NCBI GenBank assembly: GCA_945898095.1
Contig: CAMDHE010000004.1
Coordinates: 28,016 to 92,015, forward strand
DNA length: 64,000 bases
Direction of reading: 5' to 3'
DNA from: Roseateles toxinivorans
GTDB lineage: Bacteria > Pseudomonadota > Gammaproteobacteria > Burkholderiales > Burkholderiaceae_C
The position numbers and the translations under genes are program-made. Shown piece by piece: positions 1 to 8,680 of the stretch. The notes below the pieces were generated by a model. The model was not told the origin of the DNA. It saw only the letters and a list, made by a program, of their open reading frames with translations, and searched no databases. Every line of letters starts with the position of its first letter. Positions within the stretch are counted from its first letter, which is position 1.

Positions 1-2
1 TC

Positions 3-1175
3 CGCACGCCCTTCGGCCGCTATGGCGGATCACTCAGCTCGGTTCGCACCGACGACCTCGGCGCAATCCCGATCAAGGCCTTGATGGCGAGAAATCTCGG
101 CGTCGATTGGTCGCAGATCACCGATGTGCTTTACGGCTGCGCCAATCAGGCGGGGGAGGACAACCGCAACGTCGCCCGCATGGCGGCCTTGCTGGCCGGT
201 CTGCCGGTAGACGTCCCGGGCGCGACGATCAATCGGCTTTGCGGTTCAGGCCTGGACGCAGTCGGCAGCGCAGCAAGGGCGATCAGAAGCGGCGAGGCCG
301 GGCTGATGATTGCCGGCGGTGTTGAAAGCATGAGCCGCGCGCCCTTTGTCATGCCCAAGGCCGAAACCGCCTTCAGCCGCAGCAACAACGTCTATGACAC
401 GACGATAGGCTGGCGCTTCGTCAACAAGCTGATGAAAGCGCAGTACGGTGTCGACGCGATGCCCGAAACCGCCGAAAACGTCGCCATGGATTTCGGCATC
501 GAACGCGACGCCCAGGACCGGATGGCTTTGCGATCCCAGGTCAATGCGCTGCGTGCCCAGCAGGACGGTTTCCTGGCAGCCGAGATCATCCCGGTCACGC
601 TGCCGCAGAAAAAAGGCGATGCGATCGTGGTCAGCCAAGACGAACATCCACGCGCCAGCTCGATGGAAATTTTGGCCGGGCTCAAGGGCATCGTCCGCCC
701 CGACGGCACGGTAACTGCCGGCAACGCTTCGGGCGTCAACGACGGTGCTTGCGCCCTGCTGCTGGCCAGCGAGGCCGAAGCCAAGCGCCATGGCTTGACG
801 CCGCGCGCCCGCGTGGTTGGCATGGCGACCGCCGGCGTCGCACCCCGCATCATGGGTTTCGGCCCCGCGCCAGCCACCCGCAAGGTGCTGGCTTTGACCG
901 GATTGAGTCTGGCGCAGATCGACGTGATCGAGTTGAACGAAGCCTTTGCCGCCCAAGGTCTGGCCGTCCTGCGCGACCTCGGCCTGGCTGACGATGATGC
1001 GCGAGTCAACCCGAACGGCGGTGCCATCGCCCTGGGCCATCCGCTCGGCGCCAGCGGCGCCAGGTTGGTGACCACCGCGGTCAATCAATTGCACCGCTCG
1101 GGAGGTCGTTACGCCCTGTGCACGATGTGCATCGGCGTCGGCCAGGGCATTGCGCTGATCATCGAGCGCGTCTGA
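3..1175 (+). CDS. pcaF: 3-oxoadipyl-CoA thiolase, 5' end cut by window edge
   Basis: Catalyses the last step of the beta-ketoadipate pathway, cleaving 3-oxoadipyl-CoA with CoA to succinyl-CoA and acetyl-CoA in the cytoplasm. The frame is open from base 3, and its first visible residues (RTPFGRYGGSL) match what normally follows about ten N-terminal residues, so only a short piece is missing. The nucleophilic Cys lies at 240-242 in NRLCGSGLDA. The NEAFAAQ block, the GHPLG histidine block and the C-terminal Cys in MCIGVGQG are all present, so the thiolase is complete in its chemistry. The ESMSRAPFVM segment is typical of PcaF/PaaJ rather than of PhaA acetoacetyl-CoA thiolases, but an acetyl-CoA acyltransferase of other specificity cannot be excluded. 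Upstream partners are outside the window. Confidence 0.85.
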   Translation, partial: RTPFGRYGGSLSSVRTDDLGAIPIKALMARNLGVDWSQITDVLYGCANQAGEDNRNVARMAALLAGLPVDVPGATINRLCGSGLDAVGSAARAIRSGEAGLMIAGGVESMSRAPFVMPKAETAFSRSNNVYDTTIGWRFVNKLMKAQYGVDAMPETAENVAMDFGIERDAQDRMALRSQVNALRAQQDGFLAAEIIPVTLPQKKGDAIVVSQDEHPRASSMEILAGLKGIVRPDGTVTAGNASGVNDGACALLLASEAEAKRHGLTPRARVVGMATAGVAPRIMGFGPAPATRKVLALTGLSLAQIDVIELNEAFAAQGLAVLRDLGLADDDARVNPNGGAIALGHPLGASGARLVTTAVNQLHRSGGRYALCTMCIGVGQGIALIIERV

Positions 1176-1238
1176 GCACAACCGCTGTTCCAGGCGCTAT
1201 ACCTCAGTCGCTTGGACCAACGGACTTGCGTCTCGGGC

Positions 1239-1592
1239 TGGCCGTTCGCCCGTTGTGCCCAGAGCAGCGGGCGAGTGGTGCAGCGAAGTCAAGGAGGAGG
1301 ATCGGGCAAGGCACGATCCGGAGGACATGAGCGAAACCGCTCGCCCGCTGCTCTGTGCATCACGGCCCGTTGTCCAATAGAAACTCAGCAGGCGGCTAAA
1401 TGATGTGCAGCAGCGTCGTGTGAATGAAGCCGCTCGCCCGTCGCGCCCAGAGCAGCCGACGAGTGGTGCAGCGAAGTCAAGGAGAAGGATCGGGCAAGGC
1501 ACGATCCGGGGGACATGAGCGAAACCGCTCGCCCGCTGCTCCGGGCCAGTTGTTCGATAGACGCTGACCCCAATAAACCTAAACGATGTGCA
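1239..1592. repeat. Tandem duplication of a nested-hairpin element and the lrp 3' end
   Basis: Two copies (about 1239-1409 and 1427-1592) fill the non-coding gap between pcaF and the lrp-type gene. The 77-bp core (1276-1352 and 1464-1540) is almost identical. In copy 1 a perfect 15-bp inverted repeat (1261-1275 with 1340-1354) encloses a smaller GATCGGGCAAGGCACGATC hairpin. In copy 2 the left outer arm has diverged. The right end of copy 2 is the last codons of the lrp gene, and copy 1 keeps a 13/14 match to those codons at 1396-1409. The pair therefore looks like a duplication that included the gene's 3' end. No protein is supported here. Confidence 0.8.
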
Positions 1593-2043
1593 AAAAAGTT
1601 GAGTTCTTGACTTCTTCCATCACCGCGTAAGTGCGGGTTTCGCGCACGCCGGGCAACTGCCACAGCACCGCACCGGCGAAATCGCGATAGGCGTTCATGT
1701 CGGCAACGCGGGTCTTGAGCAGGTAGTCAAAGCCGCCAGCCACCATATGGCATTCCATGATTTCGGGTCGCGCCTGTACCGCGGCCTTGAACTGATCGAA
1801 CACATGGGGCGTCGTCCGGTCGAGCAGGATTTCAACAAAAACCAGCATGCCGACACCCAGCTTCAAGGGGTCAAGCCGCGCCTCATAGCCAAGGATATAG
1901 CCCTCGCGTGTCAGCCGCTGCACTCGCGCCAGCACCGCCGTCGGCGACAAGGCCACCGATTCGGCCAGCTTGAGGTTGCTGATCCGGCCATCGCGTTGCA
2001 GGAGGTCAAGGATGCGCAGATCAATGCGGTCAAGTTCACTCAT
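1579..2043 (-). CDS. Lrp/AsnC family transcriptional regulator, probable proline-catabolism regulator (PutR-like)
   Basis: A 154-residue leucine-responsive-type regulator. The N-terminal winged HTH (DRIDLRILDLLQRDGRIS, then LAESVALSPTAVLARVQRL) is followed by the ligand-binding RAM domain with the usual VxEV-like and PGV...TY segments. It is divergent from putA across a 126-bp AT-rich gap, the arrangement of PutR/BkdR-type activators that respond to proline. This PutA lacks its own DNA-binding domain, so a separate regulator is expected. I chose the ATG at 2043; a TTG 15 bases upstream is possible, and neither has a strong ribosome-binding site. The last codons lie inside the duplicated element at 1427-1592. 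The role in proline use is inferred from position. Confidence 0.85.
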   Translation of the reverse strand: MSELDRIDLRILDLLQRDGRISNLKLAESVALSPTAVLARVQRLTREGYILGYEARLDPLKLGVGMLVFVEILLDRTTPHVFDQFKAAVQARPEIMECHMVAGGFDYLLKTRVADMNAYRDFAGAVLWQLPGVRETRTYAVMEEVKNSTFLHIV

Positions 2044-2088
2044 AGGGGCTTTCGTCAACTGACAATTATTCTAATGAAGTGGTAAAAA

Positions 2089-2104
2089 ACGAAATTTTAT
2101 TCGT
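2089..2104. promoter_or_regulatory. Candidate Lrp-type operator in the lrp/putA gap
   Basis: ACGAA and TTCGT arms flank an A/T core (ACGAAATTTTATTCGT) in the AT-rich divergent control region. This is the general form of Lrp/AsnC sites, which are A/T-centred imperfect palindromes. Binding is inferred, not shown. Confidence 0.4.
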
Positions 2105-2169
2105 TGAATATTCGATCATTATCTGCCTGCTCTCCAAAAATAATCAAACAAGCTGATTGCAGGCATACC

Positions 2170-5100
2170 ATGACGACATCGCTTCAAGCCGCTGCAGCGA
2201 AAGCTGCCGACCCGCTGGACGGTCCCTTGCCGCGTTCGCCGCTGCGCGAGGCGATCAATGCAAGCTGGCGCAAGCCGGAAACCGACTTGCTGCCGGATCT
2301 GCTGGACCTGGCCCGCATCAGCCCGGCCATGCAGGACAAGACCCAGCGTCTGGCGGGCGAGTTGGCAAGCCGGCTGCGCTTGCGCAAACCCGCCACGGGC
2401 CGTGCCGGACTGGTGCAGGGTCTGTTGCAGGAATACGCGCTCTCGTCTCAGGAAGGCGTGGCGCTGATGTGCTTGGCCGAGGCGCTGCTGCGGATTCCCG
2501 ACGCCGAAACACGCAACGCGCTGATTCGCGACAAGATCAGCCAAGGCGAATGGAACAGCCATCTCGGCCGCAGCCCTTCGCTGTTTGTCAACGCAGCGAC
2601 CTGGGGGCTGCTGCTGACTGGCAAGCTGGTCAGCACGCACAGCGAAGCGGGACTCAACAGCAGGCTCGGCAAGCTGGTCCGCCAGGGCGGCGAACCCTTG
2701 ATCCGCAAGGGTGTTGATCTGGCCATGAAGATGATGGGCGAGCAGTTCGTCAGCGGCGAAACCATCGCGCTGGCGCTGCAGCAAGCCCGCAAGCTTGAAG
2801 CACAAGGCTTCAGCTATTCCTACGACATGCTGGGCGAAGCGGCGCTGACCGCCGAGGATGCAGCCGGCTATCTGGCGGCCTACGAGGCCGGCATCCATGC
2901 CATCGGCGCTGCTGCACAAGGCAGGGGCTTGTACGACAGTGCCGGCATTTCAATCAAGCTGTCGGCCCTGCATCCACGCTACAGCCGCGCCCAGTACCAG
3001 CGCGTGATGAGCGAGCTGTATCCGGTGCTGCTGAAGCTGGCCCTGCTGGCCAGGCATTACGGCATCGGCCTGAACATCGATGCCGAAGAGTCGGACCGGC
3101 TCGATCTGTCGCTGGACCTGCTCGAGCGGCTTTGCCTGGCGCCCGAGTTGCAGGGTTTCGACGGTATCGGCTTTGTCATCCAGGCCTACCAGAAGCGTTG
3201 CGTCGCTGTGGTCGACTTCCTGATCGAGCTGGCCCGACGCAGCCGGCATCGCTTGATGATCAGGCTGGTCAAAGGCGCTTATTGGGACAGCGAAATCAAG
3301 CGGGCCCAGCAAGACGGCATGACGGACTTTCCGGTCTACACACGCAAGGTCCATACCGATCTGTCCTACTTGGCTTGCGCGCGCAAGTTGCTGGCCGCCC
3401 CCGAGGAAATTTACCCACAGTTCGCGACCCACAATGCGCAGACGCTGGCGGCTGTTTATCAACTGGCCGACCCGGATCGCTACCATCACGGCCAGTATGA
3501 ATTTCAATGCCTGCATGGCATGGGCGAGGCGCTTTACGAACAAGTGGTCGGGCCGACAGGCGAGGGCAAGCTGGGCCGCGTTTGCCGCATCTATGCGCCG
3601 GTGGGCAGCCACCAAACCCTGCTCGCCTATCTGGTGCGGCGACTGCTTGAAAACGGCGCCAACAGCAGTTTCGTCAACCAAGCGGCAGACCCATCGATCG
3701 CGATCGAGAAGCTGGTAGAAGACCCCCTCGAGACGGTCCGCAACATCGCCGCAGCCGAAGGCAGGATCGGTCTGCCACATCCCGCGATCGCTTTGCCGCC
3801 GCAGCTCTATGGCAATCAGCGCGCCAACTCGATGGGCTTTGATCTGGCCGACGATTCCTGCTTGGCTCAGCTGTCAAGTTTGCAGCAAAAGGCGACGAAT
3901 GATCATTCGGCTGGCCCGATGCTGGCAAGGCCGGCGGCGCGCTCGGGCAGCCCTCATCCGGTCTTCAACCCGGCTGTCAACCCGGCTGATCGGAGTGACC
4001 GGCTGGGGTTGGTGCAGGAAGCCGATGCGGCCGATGTCGATTCTGCATTGGCAGCCGCGGCATTGTTCGCACCTGAATGGGCGGCCACGCCAGCGGGCGA
4101 GCGCGCCGCCATCCTGGAGCGCGCCGCCGATTCAATGCAGGCCGAGCTGCTGCCGCTGATGCTTTTGCTGATACGCGAAGCTGGCAAGACAGCGGCGAAT
4201 GCGGTTGGCGAGGTGCGCGAGGCAATCGATTTTCTGCGCTATTACGCTGCCCAGATTCGCGATTGTTTTGACAACGCGTCCCATCACCCGCTGGGCCCGG
4301 TGCTCTGCATCAGCCCCTGGAACTTCCCGCTGGCGATCTTCACCGGTCAGGTGGCAGCTACCCTGGCCGCAGGGAACACGGTACTGGCCAAGCCGGCCGA
4401 ACAAACACCGCTGATCGCGGCGCAAGCTGTGCGTCTGCTCTGGCACGCCGGCGTGCCGCAAGCAGCGCTGCAACTGCTGCCCGGTCAGGGCGAAACCGTC
4501 GGCGCGCAACTGGCCGGCGATCAACGCATTCAAGGACTGCTCTTCACCGGCTCGACTGCCGTCGCGCGGATCTTGCAGCGCAATCTGGCTGACCGCTTGG
4601 GACCGACCGGTCAGCCCTTGCCCTTGATCGCTGAAACTGGCGGCCAGAACGCGATGATCGTCGACTCTTCGGCCTTGACCGAGCAGGTGGTCAACGATGT
4701 GATCTCTTCTGCCTTCGACAGCGCCGGCCAGCGCTGCTCGGCGCTGCGCCTGCTCTGCCTGCAAGAAGATTGTGCCGACCGCGTCATCACCATGCTCAAA
4801 GGCGCCATGGCCGAGCAGCGGATCGGCAACCCAGCCCTCCTGGCCGTTGACATCGGCCCGGTAATCGACGCGGCCGCGCAGGACAGCATCCTGACCCACA
4901 TCGAGGCGATGCGCGCCAAAGGCCATGCAGTCTTCCAACAGGGGCGCATTGCTGCAACAGACATCGAACAAGGCAGCTATATCTTGCCGACGCTGATCGA
5001 GATCGATGCCATCAGCGAACTGGGTGGCGAGGTGTTCGGGCCCGTGCTGCATCTGCTGCGCTATCGCCGCCGCGATCTGGGCCTGCTGATCGAGCAGATC

Positions 5101-5940
5101 AACGCCACCGGCTATGGCCTGACCCTGGGCTTGCACACAAGAATCGACGAGACGATTGCACAGGTCGTCAGCAGGGCCCAGGCCGGCAACCAATATGTGA
5201 ACCGCAATATGGTCGGCGCGGTGGTCGGGGTGCAGCCCTTCGGCGGCGAAGGGCTGTCTGGCACGGGGCCCAAGGCCGGCGGCCCGCTCTACCAATCCCG
5301 CCTACTTTCCAGCCGACCGGCCGATGCGATGCGGCGCGCGATTGACTGGGTTGATCGGCAGCAGGACCCGCGCAATAGACCGCAGTCGATGGCTGGCGCC
5401 CTGCTGGATTTGCATGCCTGGGCCCATTCGCAAGGCCGGGCCGAACTGGCCCAAGCCTGCCAGGACCATGCCGAAAACGCCTGCAGCCAAGCAAACGTGC
5501 AGCTGCCAAGCGCCACTGGCGAGGACAACCGCTACTCGCTGCAAGCGCGCGCGCAGGTGCTTTGCCTGGCTTCAAACGACGATGACTTGCTGCTGCAACT
5601 GGCGGCCTTGCTGGCCGTCGGCAGCCGCGCCGTCTGGCCGGCCAGCCACTCGGCCATGCAGCGGCGGCTACCGGCCAGCGTTGCGGCCCGGATCGATGTG
5701 GTCGAAGACTGGCGCTCGGGCCAAGCCAGCTACCAGTTGGTCATGCACCAGGGCGACGATCAATCGCTTCGCAACACCTGCAAGGCAATGGCCGAGCGCG
5801 GAGGTGAGATCGTCAGCGTCCAGACCAACGTCGATGGTCGCTGGCCGCTGGAACGTCTGGTCTTCGAGCGCTCGCTGAGCATCAACACCGCCGCTGCCGG
5901 TGGCAATGCCAGTCTGATGACCTTGGGATGCTCTGCATAG
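2170..5940 (+). CDS. putA: Bifunctional proline dehydrogenase / 1-pyrroline-5-carboxylate dehydrogenase
   Basis: Oxidises proline to pyrroline-5-carboxylate (FAD-linked, electrons to quinone) and then, after channelling, to glutamate (NAD-linked). The 1256-residue protein starts at the ATG at 2170. It lacks the N-terminal ribbon-helix-helix domain of enterobacterial PutA, so it should not repress its own gene. The PRODH barrel shows RLVKGAYWD and ATHNAQT. The aldehyde dehydrogenase part shows SPWNFPLAIFTG, the catalytic Cys near residue 856 in AGQRCSALR, and PFGGEGLSGTGPKAGG. A C-terminal ALDH-like domain of about 180 residues ends in GGNASLMTLG, the usual PutA terminus. Three further residues (CSA) and the TAG stop come from the end of a MITE-like repeat that begins at 5926. 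Regulation by the divergent Lrp-type protein is likely. Confidence 0.95.
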   Translation: MTTSLQAAAAKAADPLDGPLPRSPLREAINASWRKPETDLLPDLLDLARISPAMQDKTQRLAGELASRLRLRKPATGRAGLVQGLLQEYALSSQEGVALMCLAEALLRIPDAETRNALIRDKISQGEWNSHLGRSPSLFVNAATWGLLLTGKLVSTHSEAGLNSRLGKLVRQGGEPLIRKGVDLAMKMMGEQFVSGETIALALQQARKLEAQGFSYSYDMLGEAALTAEDAAGYLAAYEAGIHAIGAAAQGRGLYDSAGISIKLSALHPRYSRAQYQRVMSELYPVLLKLALLARHYGIGLNIDAEESDRLDLSLDLLERLCLAPELQGFDGIGFVIQAYQKRCVAVVDFLIELARRSRHRLMIRLVKGAYWDSEIKRAQQDGMTDFPVYTRKVHTDLSYLACARKLLAAPEEIYPQFATHNAQTLAAVYQLADPDRYHHGQYEFQCLHGMGEALYEQVVGPTGEGKLGRVCRIYAPVGSHQTLLAYLVRRLLENGANSSFVNQAADPSIAIEKLVEDPLETVRNIAAAEGRIGLPHPAIALPPQLYGNQRANSMGFDLADDSCLAQLSSLQQKATNDHSAGPMLARPAARSGSPHPVFNPAVNPADRSDRLGLVQEADAADVDSALAAAALFAPEWAATPAGERAAILERAADSMQAELLPLMLLLIREAGKTAANAVGEVREAIDFLRYYAAQIRDCFDNASHHPLGPVLCISPWNFPLAIFTGQVAATLAAGNTVLAKPAEQTPLIAAQAVRLLWHAGVPQAALQLLPGQGETVGAQLAGDQRIQGLLFTGSTAVARILQRNLADRLGPTGQPLPLIAETGGQNAMIVDSSALTEQVVNDVISSAFDSAGQRCSALRLLCLQEDCADRVITMLKGAMAEQRIGNPALLAVDIGPVIDAAAQDSILTHIEAMRAKGHAVFQQGRIAATDIEQGSYILPTLIEIDAISELGGEVFGPVLHLLRYRRRDLGLLIEQINATGYGLTLGLHTRIDETIAQVVSRAQAGNQYVNRNMVGAVVGVQPFGGEGLSGTGPKAGGPLYQSRLLSSRPADAMRRAIDWVDRQQDPRNRPQSMAGALLDLHAWAHSQGRAELAQACQDHAENACSQANVQLPSATGEDNRYSLQARAQVLCLASNDDDLLLQLAALLAVGSRAVWPASHSAMQRRLPASVAARIDVVEDWRSGQASYQLVMHQGDDQSLRNTCKAMAERGGEIVSVQTNVDGRWPLERLVFERSLSINTAAAGGNASLMTLGCSA

Positions 5941-6087
5941 CTCAACACGAGCGGGTGCGGTGCGGATCGGGATGGGATGCAAGGCGCATTTTGCGGCCAA
6001 TAGCGCGTGCTATTGGAAATAAATGCAAGGCCGCAGACCGCCCGAGGCCGCGCCAGCACCAGCCGTGAGGGGTTATGCAGAGCATCC
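5926..6087. mobile_element. MITE-like element, copy 1 (162 bp)
   Basis: Begins GGATGCTCTGCATA and ends TATGCAGAGCATCC, a perfect 14-bp terminal inverted repeat. A second element of exactly the same length lies at 42511-42672 and is roughly 90% identical. The centre holds a perfect hairpin, CCAATAGC-GCGT-GCTATTGG. There is no reading frame for a transposase, so it must be mobilised in trans, if at all. It sits on the stop codon of putA and lies downstream of the minus-strand oxygenase gene. Family unknown to me. Confidence 0.8.
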
Positions 6088-6105
6088 CTTCGGCTAAAGG
6101 AGGCT

Positions 6106-6807
6106 TCAGCTTCCCGCGTAAGCGAACAAGGCATCGCCGCTGGGCGAGCGGATCTGTGCGTTGAACGAAACGATGATGCGGTCGCGCAAGCCGGCATAAG
6201 GCATCGCCTTGTGCGGCAGGAATGCCGGGAACAGCAGCAGTTCGCCCTCTTGCGGCGTAATGTCCAGCGTCGCATGCTGCATCCAGGCATTGCCCATGTC
6301 GTTGTAGGCGCCGCCGAGCAGCGGGAACAGCGGGCTGTAAAAGCGCGTGACGCCGTTCAGCACACCGAATTGCGCCTGCTTGGCGCGTTCTTCGGGCGGA
6401 TCGATCTGCACGTAATAGACGCCCGACCAGGAGCAGTTGCCGTGGGTATGGATGTCATGAAATGCCGCGCCGTTCTGGATCTGGAACCAGACGCCAATCA
6501 GTTCCAGTTGCAAGCCATGCTTGCCAGCCGGCCAGACACCGGCATTGGCCTGCTGCGCGGTGGTCTGCAAAGCGGCCGCGAAGAATTGCAGCAACTCCGC
6601 GAATTCAGGCAAATCCACCCTGGCCAGCAGGTCGTCGGCACTGGCGTAGAAAGCTGCCCCTGCGTCTTGTTTCGGGTCGGTGGCTCGCAGCGCCTGGAAG
6701 ACCCGCGCCAGCAGTGGATTGATTTCGTTGGCACGCGCAAATTGGTGGCTTGCCATCGGCACCGGCCAATGCCTTTGCAGCGTTCGGGCAACCGGTTTTT
6801 CACTCAT
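6106..6807 (-). CDS. Putative 2OG-Fe(II) oxygenase (TIGR02466-type), last gene of the cox cluster
   Basis: 233 residues. The C-terminal half is a double-stranded beta-helix with an Fe(II) site of the form H-x-H (in DIHTHGNCSWSGVYYV), a distal His in FPAFLPHKAMPY, and an Arg seven residues further on suited to 2-oxoglutarate. This pattern fits the putative 2OG-Fe(II) oxygenase family TIGR02466, whose substrates are mostly unknown. Its ATG overlaps the TGA of the mocA-like gene by four bases (ATGA), so it is translationally coupled to the CO dehydrogenase accessory genes. The N-terminal half is helical and not recognised. A role in CoxL or cofactor modification, or in oxygen-linked regulation, would be inference only. 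Confidence 0.7.
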   Translation of the reverse strand: MSEKPVARTLQRHWPVPMASHQFARANEINPLLARVFQALRATDPKQDAGAAFYASADDLLARVDLPEFAELLQFFAAALQTTAQQANAGVWPAGKHGLQLELIGVWFQIQNGAAFHDIHTHGNCSWSGVYYVQIDPPEERAKQAQFGVLNGVTRFYSPLFPLLGGAYNDMGNAWMQHATLDITPQEGELLLFPAFLPHKAMPYAGLRDRIIVSFNAQIRSPSGDALFAYAGS

Positions 6808-7469
6808 GCGGTGGTCGGCAGTTCGAGCTTCCAGCCAGTCCGTTCGGCCAGGCGCTGCAGGTCTTCCAGCGTGTCGAGGTCGGTGACGAAGCGCTGGTTG
6901 CTGCTGGCATGGACATGGACCAGTTCGGGCTGACTCTCGATCAAGTGCCGGCAGCCGAGGTTGACGCCGCTGGCCAGGATGTCGGCCTTGGCGATGTCGT
7001 CGAGCAAGATCGGGTTGCCGCGCTGGCCGTCGATCACCGGCACCAGCAGATGGCCGGCTGGGCGCTTCTTGAAGGCTGCGATCAACTCGGTCAGATCGGC
7101 CGCGCCGATCAGCGGCTGGTCAGCCAGCATGATGAAGACAGCGTCGAAATGCCCGCGCAGCGCCGCCAACCCGACCCGCACCGAGCTTTGCTGGCCCAGC
7201 GAATAATCGGCGTTGTGCGCCAGCGAAACCGGGAAACTCTGCACCTGCGCTTCGACCGCGTCGCGCTGATGGCCGGTGACGACGACAACTTCATCGACCC
7301 CTGCGCCGCTCAACGCGATCAACTGCCGACTGATCAGCGGTACGCCTTGCAAGCGGATCAATGACTTGGCCACTCCGCCCATGCGCTTGCCTTCACCGGC
7401 CGCCAGCAGCACCGCGCCGATGCGCAGGCGAGCATAAAGACCACCGCCCTGTTTGAGCAGACAACCCAT
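6804..7469 (-). CDS. mocA: Molybdenum cofactor cytidylyltransferase (MocA-like)
   Basis: Transfers CMP from CTP to Mo-molybdopterin to make MCD, the cofactor form used by CO dehydrogenase and xanthine oxidase family enzymes. The 221-residue protein has the nucleotidyltransferase signature LAAGEGKRMGG near residue 23, ADQPLIG where MobA/MocA have the metal-binding Asp, and GQRGNPILL near the cofactor site. It lies directly behind coxE with an AGGAGG ribosome-binding site before its ATG. MocA is the natural partner here because CoxL needs MCD rather than MGD. A guanylyltransferase (MobA) is less likely given the xanthine-oxidase-family context. Confidence 0.85.
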   Translation of the reverse strand: MGCLLKQGGGLYARLRIGAVLLAAGEGKRMGGVAKSLIRLQGVPLISRQLIALSGAGVDEVVVVTGHQRDAVEAQVQSFPVSLAHNADYSLGQQSSVRVGLAALRGHFDAVFIMLADQPLIGAADLTELIAAFKKRPAGHLLVPVIDGQRGNPILLDDIAKADILASGVNLGCRHLIESQPELVHVHASSNQRFVTDLDTLEDLQRLAERTGWKLELPTTA

Positions 7470-7493
7470 GTCAAATCCTCCTGAGATTGAAAT

Positions 7494-8675
7494 TCATGCA
7501 AGCAAGTCCGGCAATCGCGACAGGCTGGCCAGATTGTGGACCGGCATGAAGCGATTGACATGAGGTGCCGCGAGCAGCATCGCCGCCGACTGCGGCGCGA
7601 TGACGGTCGGATGGAGCCAGCAGATGCGGGCACCGCGGGCACGGATCTGCGCCAGTACCAGCGCCAGTTCCTGAGGTTCGTCGGTATCGAATCCGTCGCT
7701 GAAGACGATGAACAGATCGCCGCGCCTCAGATCGCGCCCCAGATGCTGATGCAAAGCCTCGTGAAGGCAACTGGCAATGCGCGTACCGCCGCCAAAACCG
7801 AAGCTGACCGCGTTGACCTTGTCCTGGATCTTTTCGCTGCGGCGTTTCATCAGCGGCGTGACTTCGGCCAGCCTTGTGTGGAAAACAAAAGCGCGCGCGT
7901 TCATCACCTCGACAAAGGCACGGCTGAGCCGCAAGAAGAACTGCGCATGCATTTCCATCGAGCGGCTGACATCAACCAACACGACAACGTGCGGCAGGCG
8001 GCGCTTGCGGCGTACATGGTGCAGCTTCAGCAACTCGCCACCGGTCGACAGCGCTGCGCGCAGGCTGCGACGCAGGTGGATCGTTCCGCTCTCGCGGTGT
8101 TGCTGCCAGCGTCTGAGCAACTGGGTTCGCAAGCGCCGCTTCAGCGCTTCGACCAGCGGTTCGAAGCGCTCCATGTCGGCAGAAGTCCAGTCACCGAAAT
8201 CGCGCTCTTCCAAGGCGTCGGTGCGGCTCGCACCCCCCTGGGCGCGCGGCGGCGAGCTGTCGTTCTTGCCATCGCCTTGGCCCTCCTGCCCGGCCATGCC
8301 CTCGATCGGACGCGCCGCGCCGGGCGGCTGCTCACCAGACTGGTCGGCCATCTCGCTGTGCATCTGCTCGACCAGTTCGGGCAGCGTGCGCGCGCGCTTT
8401 TGCGCGCCTGAACTGCGGGTCTGTCCGCGCACCTTGTGCGGGAACCAGAAAGCCTGATGCAACTGCGGGTATTTCAGCCATTGCTTCTGGCTGCCGCAGG
8501 CAATGCCACGCCAAAGCGCTTCAACGCGCGGCCATTGCGCCAGCGGCAAGGCCGATGCGGCAAGAACCATCAGTTCGACCTCGGCATAGCCGAGCACCAA
8601 GCCATGCTCGCGCAGGTAATGGGCGAATTCACCGATGCGTTCGCGCGCGTCGGTGGCGACCAGAACGGTCTTCAT
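7494..8675 (-). CDS. coxE: CoxE-like von Willebrand factor A domain protein
   Basis: 393 residues. A helical N-terminal part and a low-complexity charged linker (about residues 105-160) precede a VWA domain. The metal-ion-dependent adhesion site is visible as DVSRS, the Thr in GGGTRIASC, and SDGFD. CoxE acts with the MoxR-type ATPase CoxD to mature CO dehydrogenase, helping to build the [CuSMoO2] centre after the polypeptide has folded. It starts five bases after the coxD stop codon, so the two are expressed together. Cytoplasmic; no signal peptide. Confidence 0.9.
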   Translation of the reverse strand: MKTVLVATDARERIGEFAHYLREHGLVLGYAEVELMVLAASALPLAQWPRVEALWRGIACGSQKQWLKYPQLHQAFWFPHKVRGQTRSSGAQKRARTLPELVEQMHSEMADQSGEQPPGAARPIEGMAGQEGQGDGKNDSSPPRAQGGASRTDALEERDFGDWTSADMERFEPLVEALKRRLRTQLLRRWQQHRESGTIHLRRSLRAALSTGGELLKLHHVRRKRRLPHVVVLVDVSRSMEMHAQFFLRLSRAFVEVMNARAFVFHTRLAEVTPLMKRRSEKIQDKVNAVSFGFGGGTRIASCLHEALHQHLGRDLRRGDLFIVFSDGFDTDEPQELALVLAQIRARGARICWLHPTVIAPQSAAMLLAAPHVNRFMPVHNLASLSRLPDLLA

Positions 8676-8680
8676 CGGAC

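Noticed and set aside
1239..1592. Reading the tandem hairpin copies as a CRISPR-like array
   Set aside because: There are only two copies, no regular unique spacers and no cas genes; the copies extend into a coding 3' end.
5926..6087. Interpreting the MITE as an intrinsic terminator for putA and the oxygenase gene
   Set aside because: The internal hairpin has no U-tract on either strand, and a same-length copy with identical ends occurs elsewhere.
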